DNA of 64,000 nucleotides from Nitrosopumilus ureiphilus (GCF_013407185.1 NZ_CP026995.1:1447913-1511912); one strand, 5' to 3'. Shown: positions 17,432 through 26,258, counted from the stretch's first letter. Notes: generated by a model from the letters alone, not told the origin. Program-made: numbers and translations.

Positions 17432-20400
17432 TCATTTCATAGGTTTGTAGACTAGTGCTGTAACTAACTTTTTTTCTTTATCACTTAGTTTGGCATCATA
17501 GATTCTTTGAAGTTTCGGATTTCTAGACCATATGTGGCAACGCTTGAAACCAAGATCGGGCCATTTTTTCATGTTTAGCAACACATGTTCAGGATGACTC
17601 TCAACCTCGCTGTATGATTCAATTTCAACTGAGATTGGAGTGTCAGACTCATAGTGATATGCTACGAGGTCAGTGCGTAGCTTGCCTTTTTTCACCTTTT
17701 GATTTGCTACAGCTACAAAATGTTTTTTCTTTAGATACATCTCTGCAATATCAGAGGCCAATAGTTCAATGTCGTTGGCAGTTCCAATATCCTCAAAGGA
17801 GTAATCAAAATATGTAGAGTAAGCTTGCTTTGAAATTGTGTAGAGTGTTTTTCTTGAATCAGTGCAGATGACAAGCTTCTTTCTCATCAACGAACGAAGT
17901 ATCTTCTTTACTTGATCACGTGCAGTTGTTCCATCAAGATATTGCTCTGTAATGGACTTGAGGTTCAGTGCATCGTGTCTTAGAATCAACAGGACATACC
18001 ACTCAGGCTTTTCTCGAAACTCTACTGACAGATTCCTATACCACCTAATATTTTGAGAGAGTGCCTTGTTCAAAAATGAGCCCTCAACTATACCATATCC
18101 ATATTTTTGCCTCTGATCTTCGATGAACTCATCTCTTTGTTTATCATCCATGTTTAGTTTTGGCGGGTAATGCAACCAAAATTGTGCAGGTGCTGGCTGC
18201 TCTATGCCAGGTTCTGCGCGCATCTTAATAGTCCAGTGAAAGTCTTCTTGGGATGCCAATTGTTGCTGAATTTCTTTTGAGAACTGAGGGTCCCATATCT
18301 GAGCGATTCTTCTAGCATCACGACCTGAGACTTTTCCTGCAAACTGGGTTCCACAGTTACCTGTAATCTCTTCTAATAATTTGTCATTGATTTGTGCTGT
18401 TGTCTGATGTGCAAGAATCAATCCAAGACGATAAGACCTAGCATGAGACAGAATTAGCGGCAATACCTGCAAGTTTTTTACAATCTGAAATTCATCCAAA
18501 GCTAATACTACTTGGGTTCGGTCTTTTTCATCAGGTACTTTTGCAGCTCTTTCTTGAATCGTAAACCACAATTTTATGATAAATGCCTGTATTGCCAATG
18601 GCTGTACATGGTGAGGTATGTTCAATGCAGAGACCCTTACAACGGTATAATGGCCAGGAGAAATCAAGTCTGTAAAATTCACAGTTCCGTGAGGCACACA
18701 AAAAATCTGCTTTAGTATCGGATCTGTCGCAAATTGTTCAACCCTGTTAAGTAATGGTGTAAATGAATCTCCCCTCATAGAAGCTATTGATTCAAGGGCC
18801 TGCTTCATTTCAGAATCTGGTTTTCCAATCGAGTGAAATATCTCTTGTAGTATATCCTCACCGTCTTCTTGTATTCGAGTTACAATGTTGTGGATATCAA
18901 GGAATGTAGGCGCATCATTTCCAGTATAAAGATAATACAGTAGGGCCCGAAATATTCTCTCCATCTGAACAAAGACTTGGTTTTGTCCGTACCATTCCTT
19001 TACAATTTCCATAAAATAACCCACATATCTTGATACTACTTGCTCTCTTTCTTGAGGAATGTGTAAAGGCAACTCCAATGGATTGATTGAAAATTTAGTA
19101 AGACTAGGATCAAGAAAATGTACATGTTTTGCATCAATGGATTCTTTTTGGCACTGCTGGAAAAACTTGAATGAGTCATCGCCTTTAGGATCCAGATAGA
19201 TAAAGGAATTCGGAAATGTACCATCAAGGTTCAGCATTTCAAGATGCTTTGAGATGAGTCTAATCAGAGAGGTCTTTCCAGTGCCTGTTGCACCTACGGC
19301 ATACATGTGTCTTGAAAAATCATCAGTGGAAACTACTGAAGCATGTGCATCACTTGATTTCACTAGTTGGCCAAAAATATCCCCTAGTTTTCTGCCCAAT
19401 GCTGTAGCATCGCCTCTTTTGAATAATCCTAGTGAAATTCCCATCTTTCCAGACCATTGTTGCGGCACCATTACACTTCTCGTGGTCTTTATGTTTGGAA
19501 TTGTAGGAGTTGGTAAGTGAATGAATAGCGGAATCTCTGACGGATTCAAAATCAAAAAGGGCAGTGGTTTTCTGTCACGGTAACCAAAAATTCCCTTCTC
19601 AAAGTACACATCAAGAGCATTGTAGATGCAAGGGGCAGGGTCAGGCAATAGTCTTGATGGAAAAATATCAATTCTTTGTTTTTTTGTTTTGTTTTTTCCA
19701 ATCTTGATATGTTTTTGTTTTTTTGGATTTGATGTGAAAAAATCACCGTGTCTGTATTTGTATTTCGTAAGACGTTCATGGTTTGAGATGATGCTCTCAA
19801 CTGGCATTGATTCTATTTCATCAAAATTCAAGTCCAATTCATGATCACTTTGAATCAATCCCCTAATACTCATCAGTGCATGAGAACCCTGCATCTTTGT
19901 TGTTGAATGTTTTAGCAATGTATTGTAGTTGTTGTAAAAATCGCTTTGAAGTTCTGGGTGATTGCCAGGTACCTTGTATGGATTGAATATCAAATCCTTT
20001 GTACTGACATACTTTTTGCTTGAGATTTCTGCAAATTTTTTATTTAATCGTGCAACATGCCTTAAGAAAAATTTGGTAAAGTTGTGGTATTTGAAAGTGA
20101 ATTGAATCCATGCAAATTTTGAAATCTGGATTGTGTTTGAGATTTGAGTGATTATTTCGTGTGCCCTGGCTTGATCAAAGACTGCAGCATAGTGACCGTG
20201 ATATGTCCCAATGTCAAAAATTTGGTAGTTCTCATTTTTATCAAACCAGTTAGGAGTGACAACTCCAAGATCTGCAAAACCAGCATTAGGATACATGTTG
20301 GAAAATGATTGCTTGAAACTATCAAGATCATATTTTTCTGCAACCAGAACCAAGCTGAGTTCTCTTTTTTGTCCATCCCACCACAATTCAAAGGAGCGAA

Positions 20401-20575
20401 TTCCAGTACCAACAATCCCACCAGCTGCAATTATTGCAGTTTTCTCATTAATGGAGACAGGCACAGTTACCAGAGAACATCGGAGTTTATTTGCGGTATC
20501 CAGGAATTCTTTTGTCTGGTCCAGCTGGCCGTTTTGTTTTTTGGAATTGCCTAGTCGCCATTTATCTGAACCCAT
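17432..20575 (-). CDS. VirD4/TraG-like ATPase with C-terminal winged helix and possible nuclease domain (1047 aa)
   Basis: Domains in order: a non-membrane N-terminal region (1-370); a RecA-like motor with Walker A GATGTGKTS (428-436), IYLDPKGDD (459-467) and Walker B VVLALDEFQI (689-698); a winged helix (about 858-917, SITEQYLDGTTARDQVKKIL); and a domain at about 938-1030 with LRTDLVAYH and PISVEIESYSE, where Asp969, Glu984 and Glu986 suit a PD-(D/E)XK-like core. It resembles coupling-type conjugation ATPases that feed DNA to a VirB4 channel. No N-terminal membrane helices are evident, unlike bacterial VirD4. The nuclease-like tail might process DNA in the absence of a visible relaxase; that is inference. 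Confidence 0.75.
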   Translation of the reverse strand: MGSDKWRLGNSKKQNGQLDQTKEFLDTANKLRCSLVTVPVSINEKTAIIAAGGIVGTGIRSFELWWDGQKRELSLVLVAEKYDLDSFKQSFSNMYPNAGFADLGVVTPNWFDKNENYQIFDIGTYHGHYAAVFDQARAHEIITQISNTIQISKFAWIQFTFKYHNFTKFFLRHVARLNKKFAEISSKKYVSTKDLIFNPYKVPGNHPELQSDFYNNYNTLLKHSTTKMQGSHALMSIRGLIQSDHELDLNFDEIESMPVESIISNHERLTKYKYRHGDFFTSNPKKQKHIKIGKNKTKKQRIDIFPSRLLPDPAPCIYNALDVYFEKGIFGYRDRKPLPFLILNPSEIPLFIHLPTPTIPNIKTTRSVMVPQQWSGKMGISLGLFKRGDATALGRKLGDIFGQLVKSSDAHASVVSTDDFSRHMYAVGATGTGKTSLIRLISKHLEMLNLDGTFPNSFIYLDPKGDDSFKFFQQCQKESIDAKHVHFLDPSLTKFSINPLELPLHIPQEREQVVSRYVGYFMEIVKEWYGQNQVFVQMERIFRALLYYLYTGNDAPTFLDIHNIVTRIQEDGEDILQEIFHSIGKPDSEMKQALESIASMRGDSFTPLLNRVEQFATDPILKQIFCVPHGTVNFTDLISPGHYTVVRVSALNIPHHVQPLAIQAFIIKLWFTIQERAAKVPDEKDRTQVVLALDEFQIVKNLQVLPLILSHARSYRLGLILAHQTTAQINDKLLEEITGNCGTQFAGKVSGRDARRIAQIWDPQFSKEIQQQLASQEDFHWTIKMRAEPGIEQPAPAQFWLHYPPKLNMDDKQRDEFIEDQRQKYGYGIVEGSFLNKALSQNIRWYRNLSVEFREKPEWYVLLILRHDALNLKSITEQYLDGTTARDQVKKILRSLMRKKLVICTDSRKTLYTISKQAYSTYFDYSFEDIGTANDIELLASDIAEMYLKKKHFVAVANQKVKKGKLRTDLVAYHYESDTPISVEIESYSEVESHPEHVLLNMKKWPDLGFKRCHIWSRNPKLQRIYDAKLSDKEKKLVTALVYKPMK

Positions 20576-20723
20576 GCTGAAAAATCACAAACAAATTTGG
20601 GATTTGATTTAAGAGGAACTACATGGTATGTAATTGCACATACTGTTGACAGATATATCAGAGAACAAGAAAAGTAGACGATTCATCTGTCGGACAAATA
20701 CGGGAGGTCATTTTGCATCAAAA

Positions 20724-20731
20724 TTATAAAT
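20724..20731 (+). promoter_or_regulatory. TATA box of the hicBA locus
   Basis: TTATAAAT sits 24 bp (centre) upstream of ATG 20752, the spacing expected for a leaderless archaeal mRNA beginning at hicB. This decides the start in favour of 20752 over the upstream codon at 20713. Confidence 0.5.
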
Positions 20732-20751
20732 ACACAAAAGAGACACAGAAA

Positions 20752-20970
20752 ATGAATAACATGGAAACACGAAAATTCACCATACAAGTAATCAAATCAT
20801 CAGAGGGAGGATACACAGGACGATGCCTTGAATTGCCTGCAGCAATTAGTGAAGGAGACACATTAGAGGAATTAGAAGCAAACATGAAAGAAGTAGTTTC
20901 ACTAATCCTAGAATCCATTGAGGAAAAAACCAAACCAGATCAAAAAATCATCATTGAGATTACAAATTGA
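20752..20970 (+). CDS. hicB: HicB-family antitoxin (72 aa)
   Basis: After MNNMETRKFTIQVIKSSEGG the protein shows the HicB partial RNase H-like fold: GYTGRCLELPAAISEGDTLEELEANMKEVVSLILESI. This is the short HicB form without an added DNA-binding domain. It normally binds and neutralises HicA, an mRNA interferase. The stop overlaps the TTG start of hicA. The antitoxin frame is intact while its toxin is frameshifted. ATG 20761 is an alternative start. Confidence 0.85.
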   Translation: MNNMETRKFTIQVIKSSEGGYTGRCLELPAAISEGDTLEELEANMKEVVSLILESIEEKTKPDQKIIIEITN

Positions 20971-21181
20971 GTCTAAAAAACCACAATTGGCTAGATGTCA
21001 TAAAGGCATTAAGCAAATTCGGTATTCTGTAAACAGGCAAAGAGGAAGTCACATAATATTACAAAACAAAAATGGGAACATAGTTCCAGTACCAAGACAT
21101 TCTCCAATCAAAGAATCAACACTAAAACTCATACTAGAACAAGCTGAAATCTCAAAAGATGATTTTCTAAAATACATCTAA
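20967..21181 (+). pseudogene. hicA: hicA toxin, inactivated by a one-base frameshift
   Basis: From TTG 20967 (overlapping hicB as TTGA) the frame reads SLKNHNWLDVIKALSKFGIL then TAA at 21030-21032. The next frame continues NRQRGSHIILQNKNGNIVPVP and ends DDFLKYI, carrying the HicA catalytic QRGSH histidine and the conserved VPVPRHSPIKESTLKLIL. One added base near 21029 would restore a normal toxin of about 71 residues. Loss of the toxin with retention of the antitoxin is selectively plausible, but a sequencing indel is possible. Confidence 0.75.
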
Positions 21182-21214
21182 TTTGTCCAATAATGAAAGA
21201 CCATTTTGTGTAAA

Positions 21215-21349
21215 ATGCCAAACAATGAATCAAGCAGAGAGATTGCAAATACCTGTAGAAAATGCCACGTTTATATGGCAATTTTCTCAAATAGGTTATT
21301 TCATAATTACCCAATCTTAAACGGGATCGACTTTCCTGTTTGTGCATGA
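21215..21349 (+). CDS. Tentative small Cys-containing ORF (44 aa)
   Basis: Reads MPNNESSREIANTCRKCHVY..., with a Cys-x2-Cys-His. The overlapping +1 frame (TTG at about 21184) reads NNERPFCVKCQTMNQAERL with another Cys-x2-Cys. Joined by a frameshift they would make one zinc-ribbon miniprotein, so this may be a decayed gene. There is no other support. Confidence 0.25.
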   Translation: MPNNESSREIANTCRKCHVYMAIFSNRLFHNYPILNGIDFPVCA

Positions 21350-21363
21350 ACATAAAGGAGAAT

Positions 21364-21468
21364 ATGAATAATATCTTACAAGGTAAATTTGAAATTTTAG
21401 ATACAAATCCACACATCAAAAACAGTCAAACTCTGGGGCACATTATATTTGAGGGCATGATACCATGA
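21364..21468 (+). CDS. Short leader-like ORF with strong ribosome-binding site (34 aa)
   Basis: A good Shine-Dalgarno match (AAAGGAG, 21354-21360) precedes ATG 21364, and the stop overlaps the ATG of the next gene (ATGA at 21465-21468). The peptide (MNNILQGKFEILDTNPHIKN...) has no recognised family. The overlap suggests it couples translation of the 353-residue protein downstream. Confidence 0.5.
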   Translation: MNNILQGKFEILDTNPHIKNSQTLGHIIFEGMIP

Positions 21469-22526
21469 CGCTTTTGACAAGATCTGGGGAAAAACAAGAA
21501 CAAGCAGTAATTGTTGAATCCCCTGCTGGAAGAGGGGTTTTGTATGTTACAACAATTGGATTAATTTTAGAGATTCACGGAAGAGGAATCTATATGGACC
21601 TAAGACATGAATTTATCACATCTGTAATTAACACAAACAGAAACAAAGTTGTCGTATCCTGGATAGAAAACAAGAAGGATAGTTTTTCATTTGAGTTTAG
21701 AACAGACAAGGCAGGCGAGTTTGCAAAAGCAGTATCTGAAAAACACAATTATTCTGCAAATTTTTCTGATGATCATGAAGGTCATCCCGTAGACTTGACT
21801 GGAGATGTAAAGGAAATGATAAGGCAATGTAGATTAGAGCCATACAATCACAAACTAGAACCATTAGAGCAAAAACTCTCTGAGATACAATCACAGCTTG
21901 ACAATCTGAGTGGAAGAGAGTATGTTGAAATCGGAGAGCAAAAAGTTGCGCTTGATTATCAAAAGGAGCCATTGATAAAAGAGATTGATGCAATAAAACA
22001 ACAGCGAAAGACCATTGAAGAGATGCCAATCATTAGATCAAGTGTAATTCCAAAAGAAGTTGACTCTGTAAATGTATGGAATGATTGCTATTACGATACA
22101 TCAAGAAAGGCATACATTACTTTCAATAAAAGATTTGAGCAAATGAAAGAAGCTAGAACAAGAGACATTCAAGTTCAATTTGACAAAGAAATGGGAAAAG
22201 AATCAGGAATCATTATTGAGGAATCTAAAATTACAATCAAATACGGAATTTCTGCAATAATTGCTAAAGATCAAGATGGAAATCCAGTATGGCATCTTCT
22301 ACCCATAATGACTGATGAAATGCTAACTGATGAAATTGTTACAAACAGGTTATGGTCAAAATCTGATGATGAATCTGTGTTATATGAAACAGTTTCAGAA
22401 GCTTGGTTAAGTATGGGAACAAAAGGTTTGATGTTGACTGAAAGAGAAAGAGAAGTGGGTGTAAAAAGAGGAACATATGCAGATGTTCCAATGGAACAAC
22501 TGAAATTAATTAATCATAGAAAATAA
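21465..22526 (+). CDS. Hypothetical protein with N-terminal beta domain and central coiled coil (353 aa)
   Basis: Residues 1-95 form a strand-rich domain (AVIVESPAGRGVLYVTTIGLILEIHGRGIYM, VVVSWIENKKDSFSFEFRTDKAGEFAKAV) reminiscent of PH-like/GRAM folds. Residues about 115-190 are a charged coiled coil (LEPLEQKLSEIQSQLDNL, EIDAIKQQRKTIEEM). The rest is alpha/beta. No catalytic motif or membrane segment. Translationally coupled to the short ORF upstream and convergent with the HTH gene at 22569. Function unknown; its location suggests an element-encoded structural or adaptor protein. Confidence 0.65.
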   Translation: MTLLTRSGEKQEQAVIVESPAGRGVLYVTTIGLILEIHGRGIYMDLRHEFITSVINTNRNKVVVSWIENKKDSFSFEFRTDKAGEFAKAVSEKHNYSANFSDDHEGHPVDLTGDVKEMIRQCRLEPYNHKLEPLEQKLSEIQSQLDNLSGREYVEIGEQKVALDYQKEPLIKEIDAIKQQRKTIEEMPIIRSSVIPKEVDSVNVWNDCYYDTSRKAYITFNKRFEQMKEARTRDIQVQFDKEMGKESGIIIEESKITIKYGISAIIAKDQDGNPVWHLLPIMTDEMLTDEIVTNRLWSKSDDESVLYETVSEAWLSMGTKGLMLTEREREVGVKRGTYADVPMEQLKLINHRK

Positions 22527-22568
22527 CAATAAAATTAATTATTTTTAATCAGTAATATCCTGTATTTG

Positions 22569-23063
22569 TTATATCAATTCAGGATAAAGAGACATTGCAC
22601 CTTTTGCAGTGATTGCCCCCATATCTGACAAGTAGTATTTTTTTCCTTTTTTGATTACATGTTCTGCTGTAACCAATTCATCTAAGATCGGACTAGAATT
22701 CATTTGAATTGCTGATGTATTTTTTGTTGCACCATTTTGTAACAAATATACGAGTATCTCTTCATTCCGGTCAGGCGTAGGATAGTAAGACGTACGGATT
22801 AACATTTTCTGTATATGCATAGGCATTGAGGTTATTCCACTTTTTGATTTCATCTGAATATGGGTTGCGTGTCCCAAGTGTGTTATGTTGATCTTTTTCG
22901 ATTCTAATTGTTTTTGGCATGCCTCTATCAAATTGAGTGCTTTTTGTACAGTTCTGAAATTTAATTCTGTCTTTTTACTTATCTTGTTTAATGTGTATGC
23001 CTCCCCATTTTGAATGGCTTTCATTATTTGTAGAGTTGCACTAACAAGATCTGTTCTTGACAT
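22569..23063 (-). CDS. Winged-helix transcriptional regulator (164 aa)
   Basis: The N-terminal half has a helix-turn-helix (ATLQIMKAIQNGEAYTLNKI, SKKTELNFRTVQKALNLIEA). A second winged-helix-like unit follows near the C-terminus (NEEILVYLLQNGATKNTSAIQ, VTAEHVIKKGKKYYLSDMGA). It is divergent from the gene at 23117 across two copies of a 14-bp palindrome, which it probably binds to control both genes. Start ATG at 23061-23063. Confidence 0.7.
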   Translation of the reverse strand: MSRTDLVSATLQIMKAIQNGEAYTLNKISKKTELNFRTVQKALNLIEACQKQLESKKINITHLGHATHIQMKSKSGITSMPMHIQKMLIRTSYYPTPDRNEEILVYLLQNGATKNTSAIQMNSSPILDELVTAEHVIKKGKKYYLSDMGAITAKGAMSLYPELI

Positions 23064-23065
23064 TA

Positions 23066-23116
23066 TGTATAATTATACAATATTGTTATATAATACTTAC
23101 TGTATAATTATACAGT
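23066..23116. promoter_or_regulatory. Twin palindromic operators in a divergent promoter
   Basis: TGTATAATTATACA occurs at 23066-23079 and again at 23101-23114; the second copy extends to an 18-bp perfect palindrome, 23099-23116. The two start positions are 35 bp apart. One abuts the ATG of each divergent gene, a layout that would let one dimeric regulator block both. Confidence 0.7.
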
Positions 23117-23419
23117 ATGGATGACTATGAGATCGCAATAATATTGCAGGCCTACAACAAAGGGATAATCGGAATGAAAAACTATGTTGCTATTGAAAAG
23201 TTTTCAAAAATGATCAACTGGCAAAAAATTTCAACAGTATACAGAATAAAGAAAGGATTCAAATCTGTTGCCCAAAAACTTGTGAAACGTAAACTGCTTT
23301 CTGATGATGGAAAAAGTATGGCAGTATTATACCTTGATAAAATTGGCGCATCATATATTATTGGAATGAATGAGAATGAACCTAAACGTATCTCCAAAAT
23401 TTTATCTAAGATTGAGTAA
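23117..23419 (+). CDS. Small basic protein, possible winged-helix (100 aa)
   Basis: Basic and helical: DDYEIAIILQAYNKGIIGMK, KISTVYRIKKGFKSVAQKLVKRKLLSDDG, then a hydrophobic strand (MAVLYLDKIGASYIIGM). The order helix-helix-wing suits a small wHTH protein but is not diagnostic. The ATG follows the operator directly, so translation is probably leaderless and the gene is repressed by the divergent regulator. Confidence 0.55.
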   Translation: MDDYEIAIILQAYNKGIIGMKNYVAIEKFSKMINWQKISTVYRIKKGFKSVAQKLVKRKLLSDDGKSMAVLYLDKIGASYIIGMNENEPKRISKILSKIE

Positions 23420-23846
23420 AAACGAAACAAAATAATTAGATTTTAAAAAATACAACATTATAAAAAATTGGACTTGACAATTAATTCTTTCTGATTAATT
23501 TTGATATGTCTTTCAAAAATAAAATTTTTGATTTTTATTTTAAATGAAAGATCTTTGATTGTTGAATAGATTCTGTCAAGATAGGGGAAAAACCTCAATT
23601 CAAAATACTAGTAATAAGTAAATCAAATATGTCAAATGAAGATATAAAAAAACATCAAAAGAATTTTCATTCAGTGTTGTTACATATTCTATTCAATTGG
23701 AAGATGTTATGACTACAATAATTTGTCTGGAATTATCAAATGGTTGGTTGAAAACAGAATTTTTTGTTAATTATTATGATAAGGTCAGTTTTGATAGTAA
23801 AATCAATTTGGCTTAACTAATCATTAAAAACAACCATCCTACAATC
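23420..23846 (+). other. Intergenic region with two tiny overlapping ORFs
   Basis: Frames 23629-23712 (27 aa, MSNEDIKKHQKNFHS...) and 23709-23816 (35 aa, MTTIICLELSNGWLKTEFF...) overlap as ATGA. They could be a coupled pair or one small gene broken by a frameshift. Nothing recognisable is seen in the rest of this AT-rich gap, which separates the regulator pair from the VirB6-like gene. Confidence 0.3.
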
Positions 23847-25562
23847 TTAAAATATATCTGTATTTTTTCCACTAGAACCCGATTTAACATCATTAAGCAT
23901 ACGACTTGCAGACTGTGGGTGTTGTTTTATTTGCTCTGCCAGTTTAACAGTAATCTGTTCTTGAACCTTTGGAGACATGTGATCAAATCCATCAATGCTT
24001 TGCTGTTGATGTGCAAGCAATTCTTGCTGTGTTTGAGGTAGATTCAACAAAGAAGGAGTTTCCATACTATGAATCATCCCACCGGGGTTTGAAACCATTA
24101 GTGCCGAGACACATGATGAACCAAATGATGAAGATACAATCTCGGGATTTACTAGAGTCTCCATGGATATCATGTTGTGATTGACATTTCTCACGACAGA
24201 GTTTGCCATTCCCATTTGCCCAATTTCAAATGCCTTTGTCTGCCCTGCACTCATGACTGAGCGTGCAGTGTACCTTGACATCTCAGGATTGCCAGCAATA
24301 CTGCCTGCAGAATGTATTGCACCGGCTGCAGTTCCAGCAGCAGCACCAGTCAATGCGCCTTTTGCTAATGTCTTGAATTTCTCAAATCCCCCCATTCCTG
24401 ATGTTGCTTGTCCAAGACCCAATGATGAGACTGAATTGCCAGCTATTGCGCCTATTCCGGCACCTGCCGCATGACCCATCACGTTTACTCCAGCTCCCTC
24501 CATTGCAGATGATGCAGAGGCCATTCCCTGTGCCATTCCCTGTATCCCAGTTCCGCTAATAATTGCAGCACTTTGCATAGCAGTCTGCATGGCCTGTCCC
24601 ACATGTGTTGCCATCTGGCCCAGCATGGGTGACAAAAAGATAGGAAAAAATACTGCCAGGAATCCTACTGCCAAAGTCGAAAACCAGTCCTGCATTGCAG
24701 GAAGATTAGTCGAATCAAGATATGCAAGTCCCGCAGTTAGCACCATGGCAGAAAATATTGGCGCAATGGAGAGACCTATCAAATTGTCAGTAAGAAGAGT
24801 TGTTGCCTTTTTGAAAAATGGCACCAAGGACAAAACAAGGATTAACGGCAATGCAATTATCAGAACAGATGTCAGCACAAGACGAACGGCAGATAATACA
24901 AACATCATTGCAGTCATCATCATTACAGCAATTCCCCTAAACAATGCCAAGAAGACATTTTTGAGCAATGCCTGTCCTGCGGTTCCAGGGTCTGCAAGTG
25001 CTGCGCCCCATGCACTGACATCAAATGCATCAGGTGGGAGTACAGATCCCATGCCTTGCCACAACGTCTGGGATCTGGTGGAAGGATCACTTGAATCAAA
25101 GGGATCCATCAAAAACAATGATGTATTCTCAATTGAGACAGCATACAGATCCCACACATAAGGAAATATCATAAAGAAAGGTAGGAAGACAATTACTTTG
25201 GTAATGATTTTAAATGCAGTTCCTGGCTGCATCAGATTGAAATCTTCGGCAAACCAGGCAATCCCTGCAACCATGCCAAGAATTATCAGCATTATTGTTG
25301 CAACCAATACCAGAAGATAGTAAAGTTGCAGACGCTCATTTGGGGAACCATCATGGGTATCAGCCATTTCTGTGTCAGAAGAATAGTCAAAGAAAGTAGG
25401 CATCTCAGAGAGCAGTTCGGGTGCTAAAGGACCACCAACCTCAACAAAAGTCTGTGAAATAGCAATGACTGCACCAAACATTATCATGCCAATTCCAAGC
25501 ATAAGGGGAATGGTAAATACAAAGCCGTGTCTCTTGTGGAATGAAATTCCGTATGCCAACAA
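23847..25562 (-). CDS. VirB6/TrbL-like polytopic membrane protein of the transfer channel (571 aa)
   Basis: The N-terminal 330 residues contain about six or seven membrane segments (for example YLLVLVATIMLIILGMVAGIAWF, GIAVMMMTAMMFVLSAVRLVLTSVLIIALPLILVLS, LAVGFLAVFFPIFLSPML). A long Gly/Ala/Met-rich soluble tail follows (GTGIQGMAQGMASASSAMEG onwards). This architecture is that of VirB6/TrbL and of archaeal CedA-like proteins, the membrane core through which DNA passes. Family assignment rests on topology and composition. It lies 51 bp downstream of the prepilin peptidase gene on the same strand, so the two probably share an operon. Confidence 0.7.
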   Translation of the reverse strand: MLAYGISFHKRHGFVFTIPLMLGIGMIMFGAVIAISQTFVEVGGPLAPELLSEMPTFFDYSSDTEMADTHDGSPNERLQLYYLLVLVATIMLIILGMVAGIAWFAEDFNLMQPGTAFKIITKVIVFLPFFMIFPYVWDLYAVSIENTSLFLMDPFDSSDPSTRSQTLWQGMGSVLPPDAFDVSAWGAALADPGTAGQALLKNVFLALFRGIAVMMMTAMMFVLSAVRLVLTSVLIIALPLILVLSLVPFFKKATTLLTDNLIGLSIAPIFSAMVLTAGLAYLDSTNLPAMQDWFSTLAVGFLAVFFPIFLSPMLGQMATHVGQAMQTAMQSAAIISGTGIQGMAQGMASASSAMEGAGVNVMGHAAGAGIGAIAGNSVSSLGLGQATSGMGGFEKFKTLAKGALTGAAAGTAAGAIHSAGSIAGNPEMSRYTARSVMSAGQTKAFEIGQMGMANSVVRNVNHNMISMETLVNPEIVSSSFGSSCVSALMVSNPGGMIHSMETPSLLNLPQTQQELLAHQQQSIDGFDHMSPKVQEQITVKLAEQIKQHPQSASRMLNDVKSGSSGKNTDIF

Positions 25563-25613
25563 GAAGAAATTTTGAGTTTCTATTAAAGGAGAACCAAAAA
25601 ATAAAAAATTTGA

Positions 25614-26258
25614 TCACAGGATTGCAAGAACTAGCAAAACACACACTGCAAGCATATATGGCAACAAAGGGACACCACACTCCACAAAGACACCATCTTT
25701 TGTAAATTCAGATTTTGGGTTCTTAATTCCTAGACAAAATTTCTTTTTTCCGTCAATGAATTGTTCTGCACATATTGAAAATTTTTCTCTGTCTCTTTTT
25801 TTATGAATCATAAGAAAAGCAAGTAATTTTCGGATAATTGATTCATCAAATGCAAAAAATGGACTGCGTCTCATAGCAATTCCGTCTTTGGTGTTAAGAA
25901 CTACATTGTAAGAAACTGTCGATATTCCTGCAATAACTGCACTTCCTGCAAGGAGTACAATTGGAACCATTATAAATCCGCCCAGAGTAGGCAGCAATAC
26001 CCCAATACAGACAAATGCAAGAATGTCTGCCTTGCCAATTGGAAAAAATTTCCACATCAAAGATGCAACAACCAGCGTGATAATGATTGTCAATATATCG
26101 TATGAGAAATGTTCCTTCCAATCAAAAAAATAAATTCCGATTCCTGCAATTCCAAAAACTAGCCACCAATAATCTGATACCTCTCTTTGTTTGATATCAA
26201 AATATGACACAATTCCAAGCAGAATTAACAACAAGACAATTCTAACTGTTTCAAACAC
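25614..26258 (-). CDS. A24-family prepilin peptidase (PibD/FlaK-like, 214 aa)
   Basis: A membrane aspartic protease that removes leader peptides from prepilins at the cytosolic face. The first catalytic Asp is Asp21 in the loop after helix 1 (SYFDIKQREVSDYWW); the second is Asp78 in GKADILAF, the GxxD form used by archaeal enzymes. Five to six membrane segments are visible, with an inserted charged loop at about 125-190. It is the first gene of the operon containing the VirB6-like protein. The pilin at 10723 has a matching processing site. Confidence 0.85.
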   Translation of the reverse strand: MFETVRIVLLLILLGIVSYFDIKQREVSDYWWLVFGIAGIGIYFFDWKEHFSYDILTIIITLVVASLMWKFFPIGKADILAFVCIGVLLPTLGGFIMVPIVLLAGSAVIAGISTVSYNVVLNTKDGIAMRRSPFFAFDESIIRKLLAFLMIHKKRDREKFSICAEQFIDGKKKFCLGIKNPKSEFTKDGVFVECGVPLLPYMLAVCVLLVLAIL

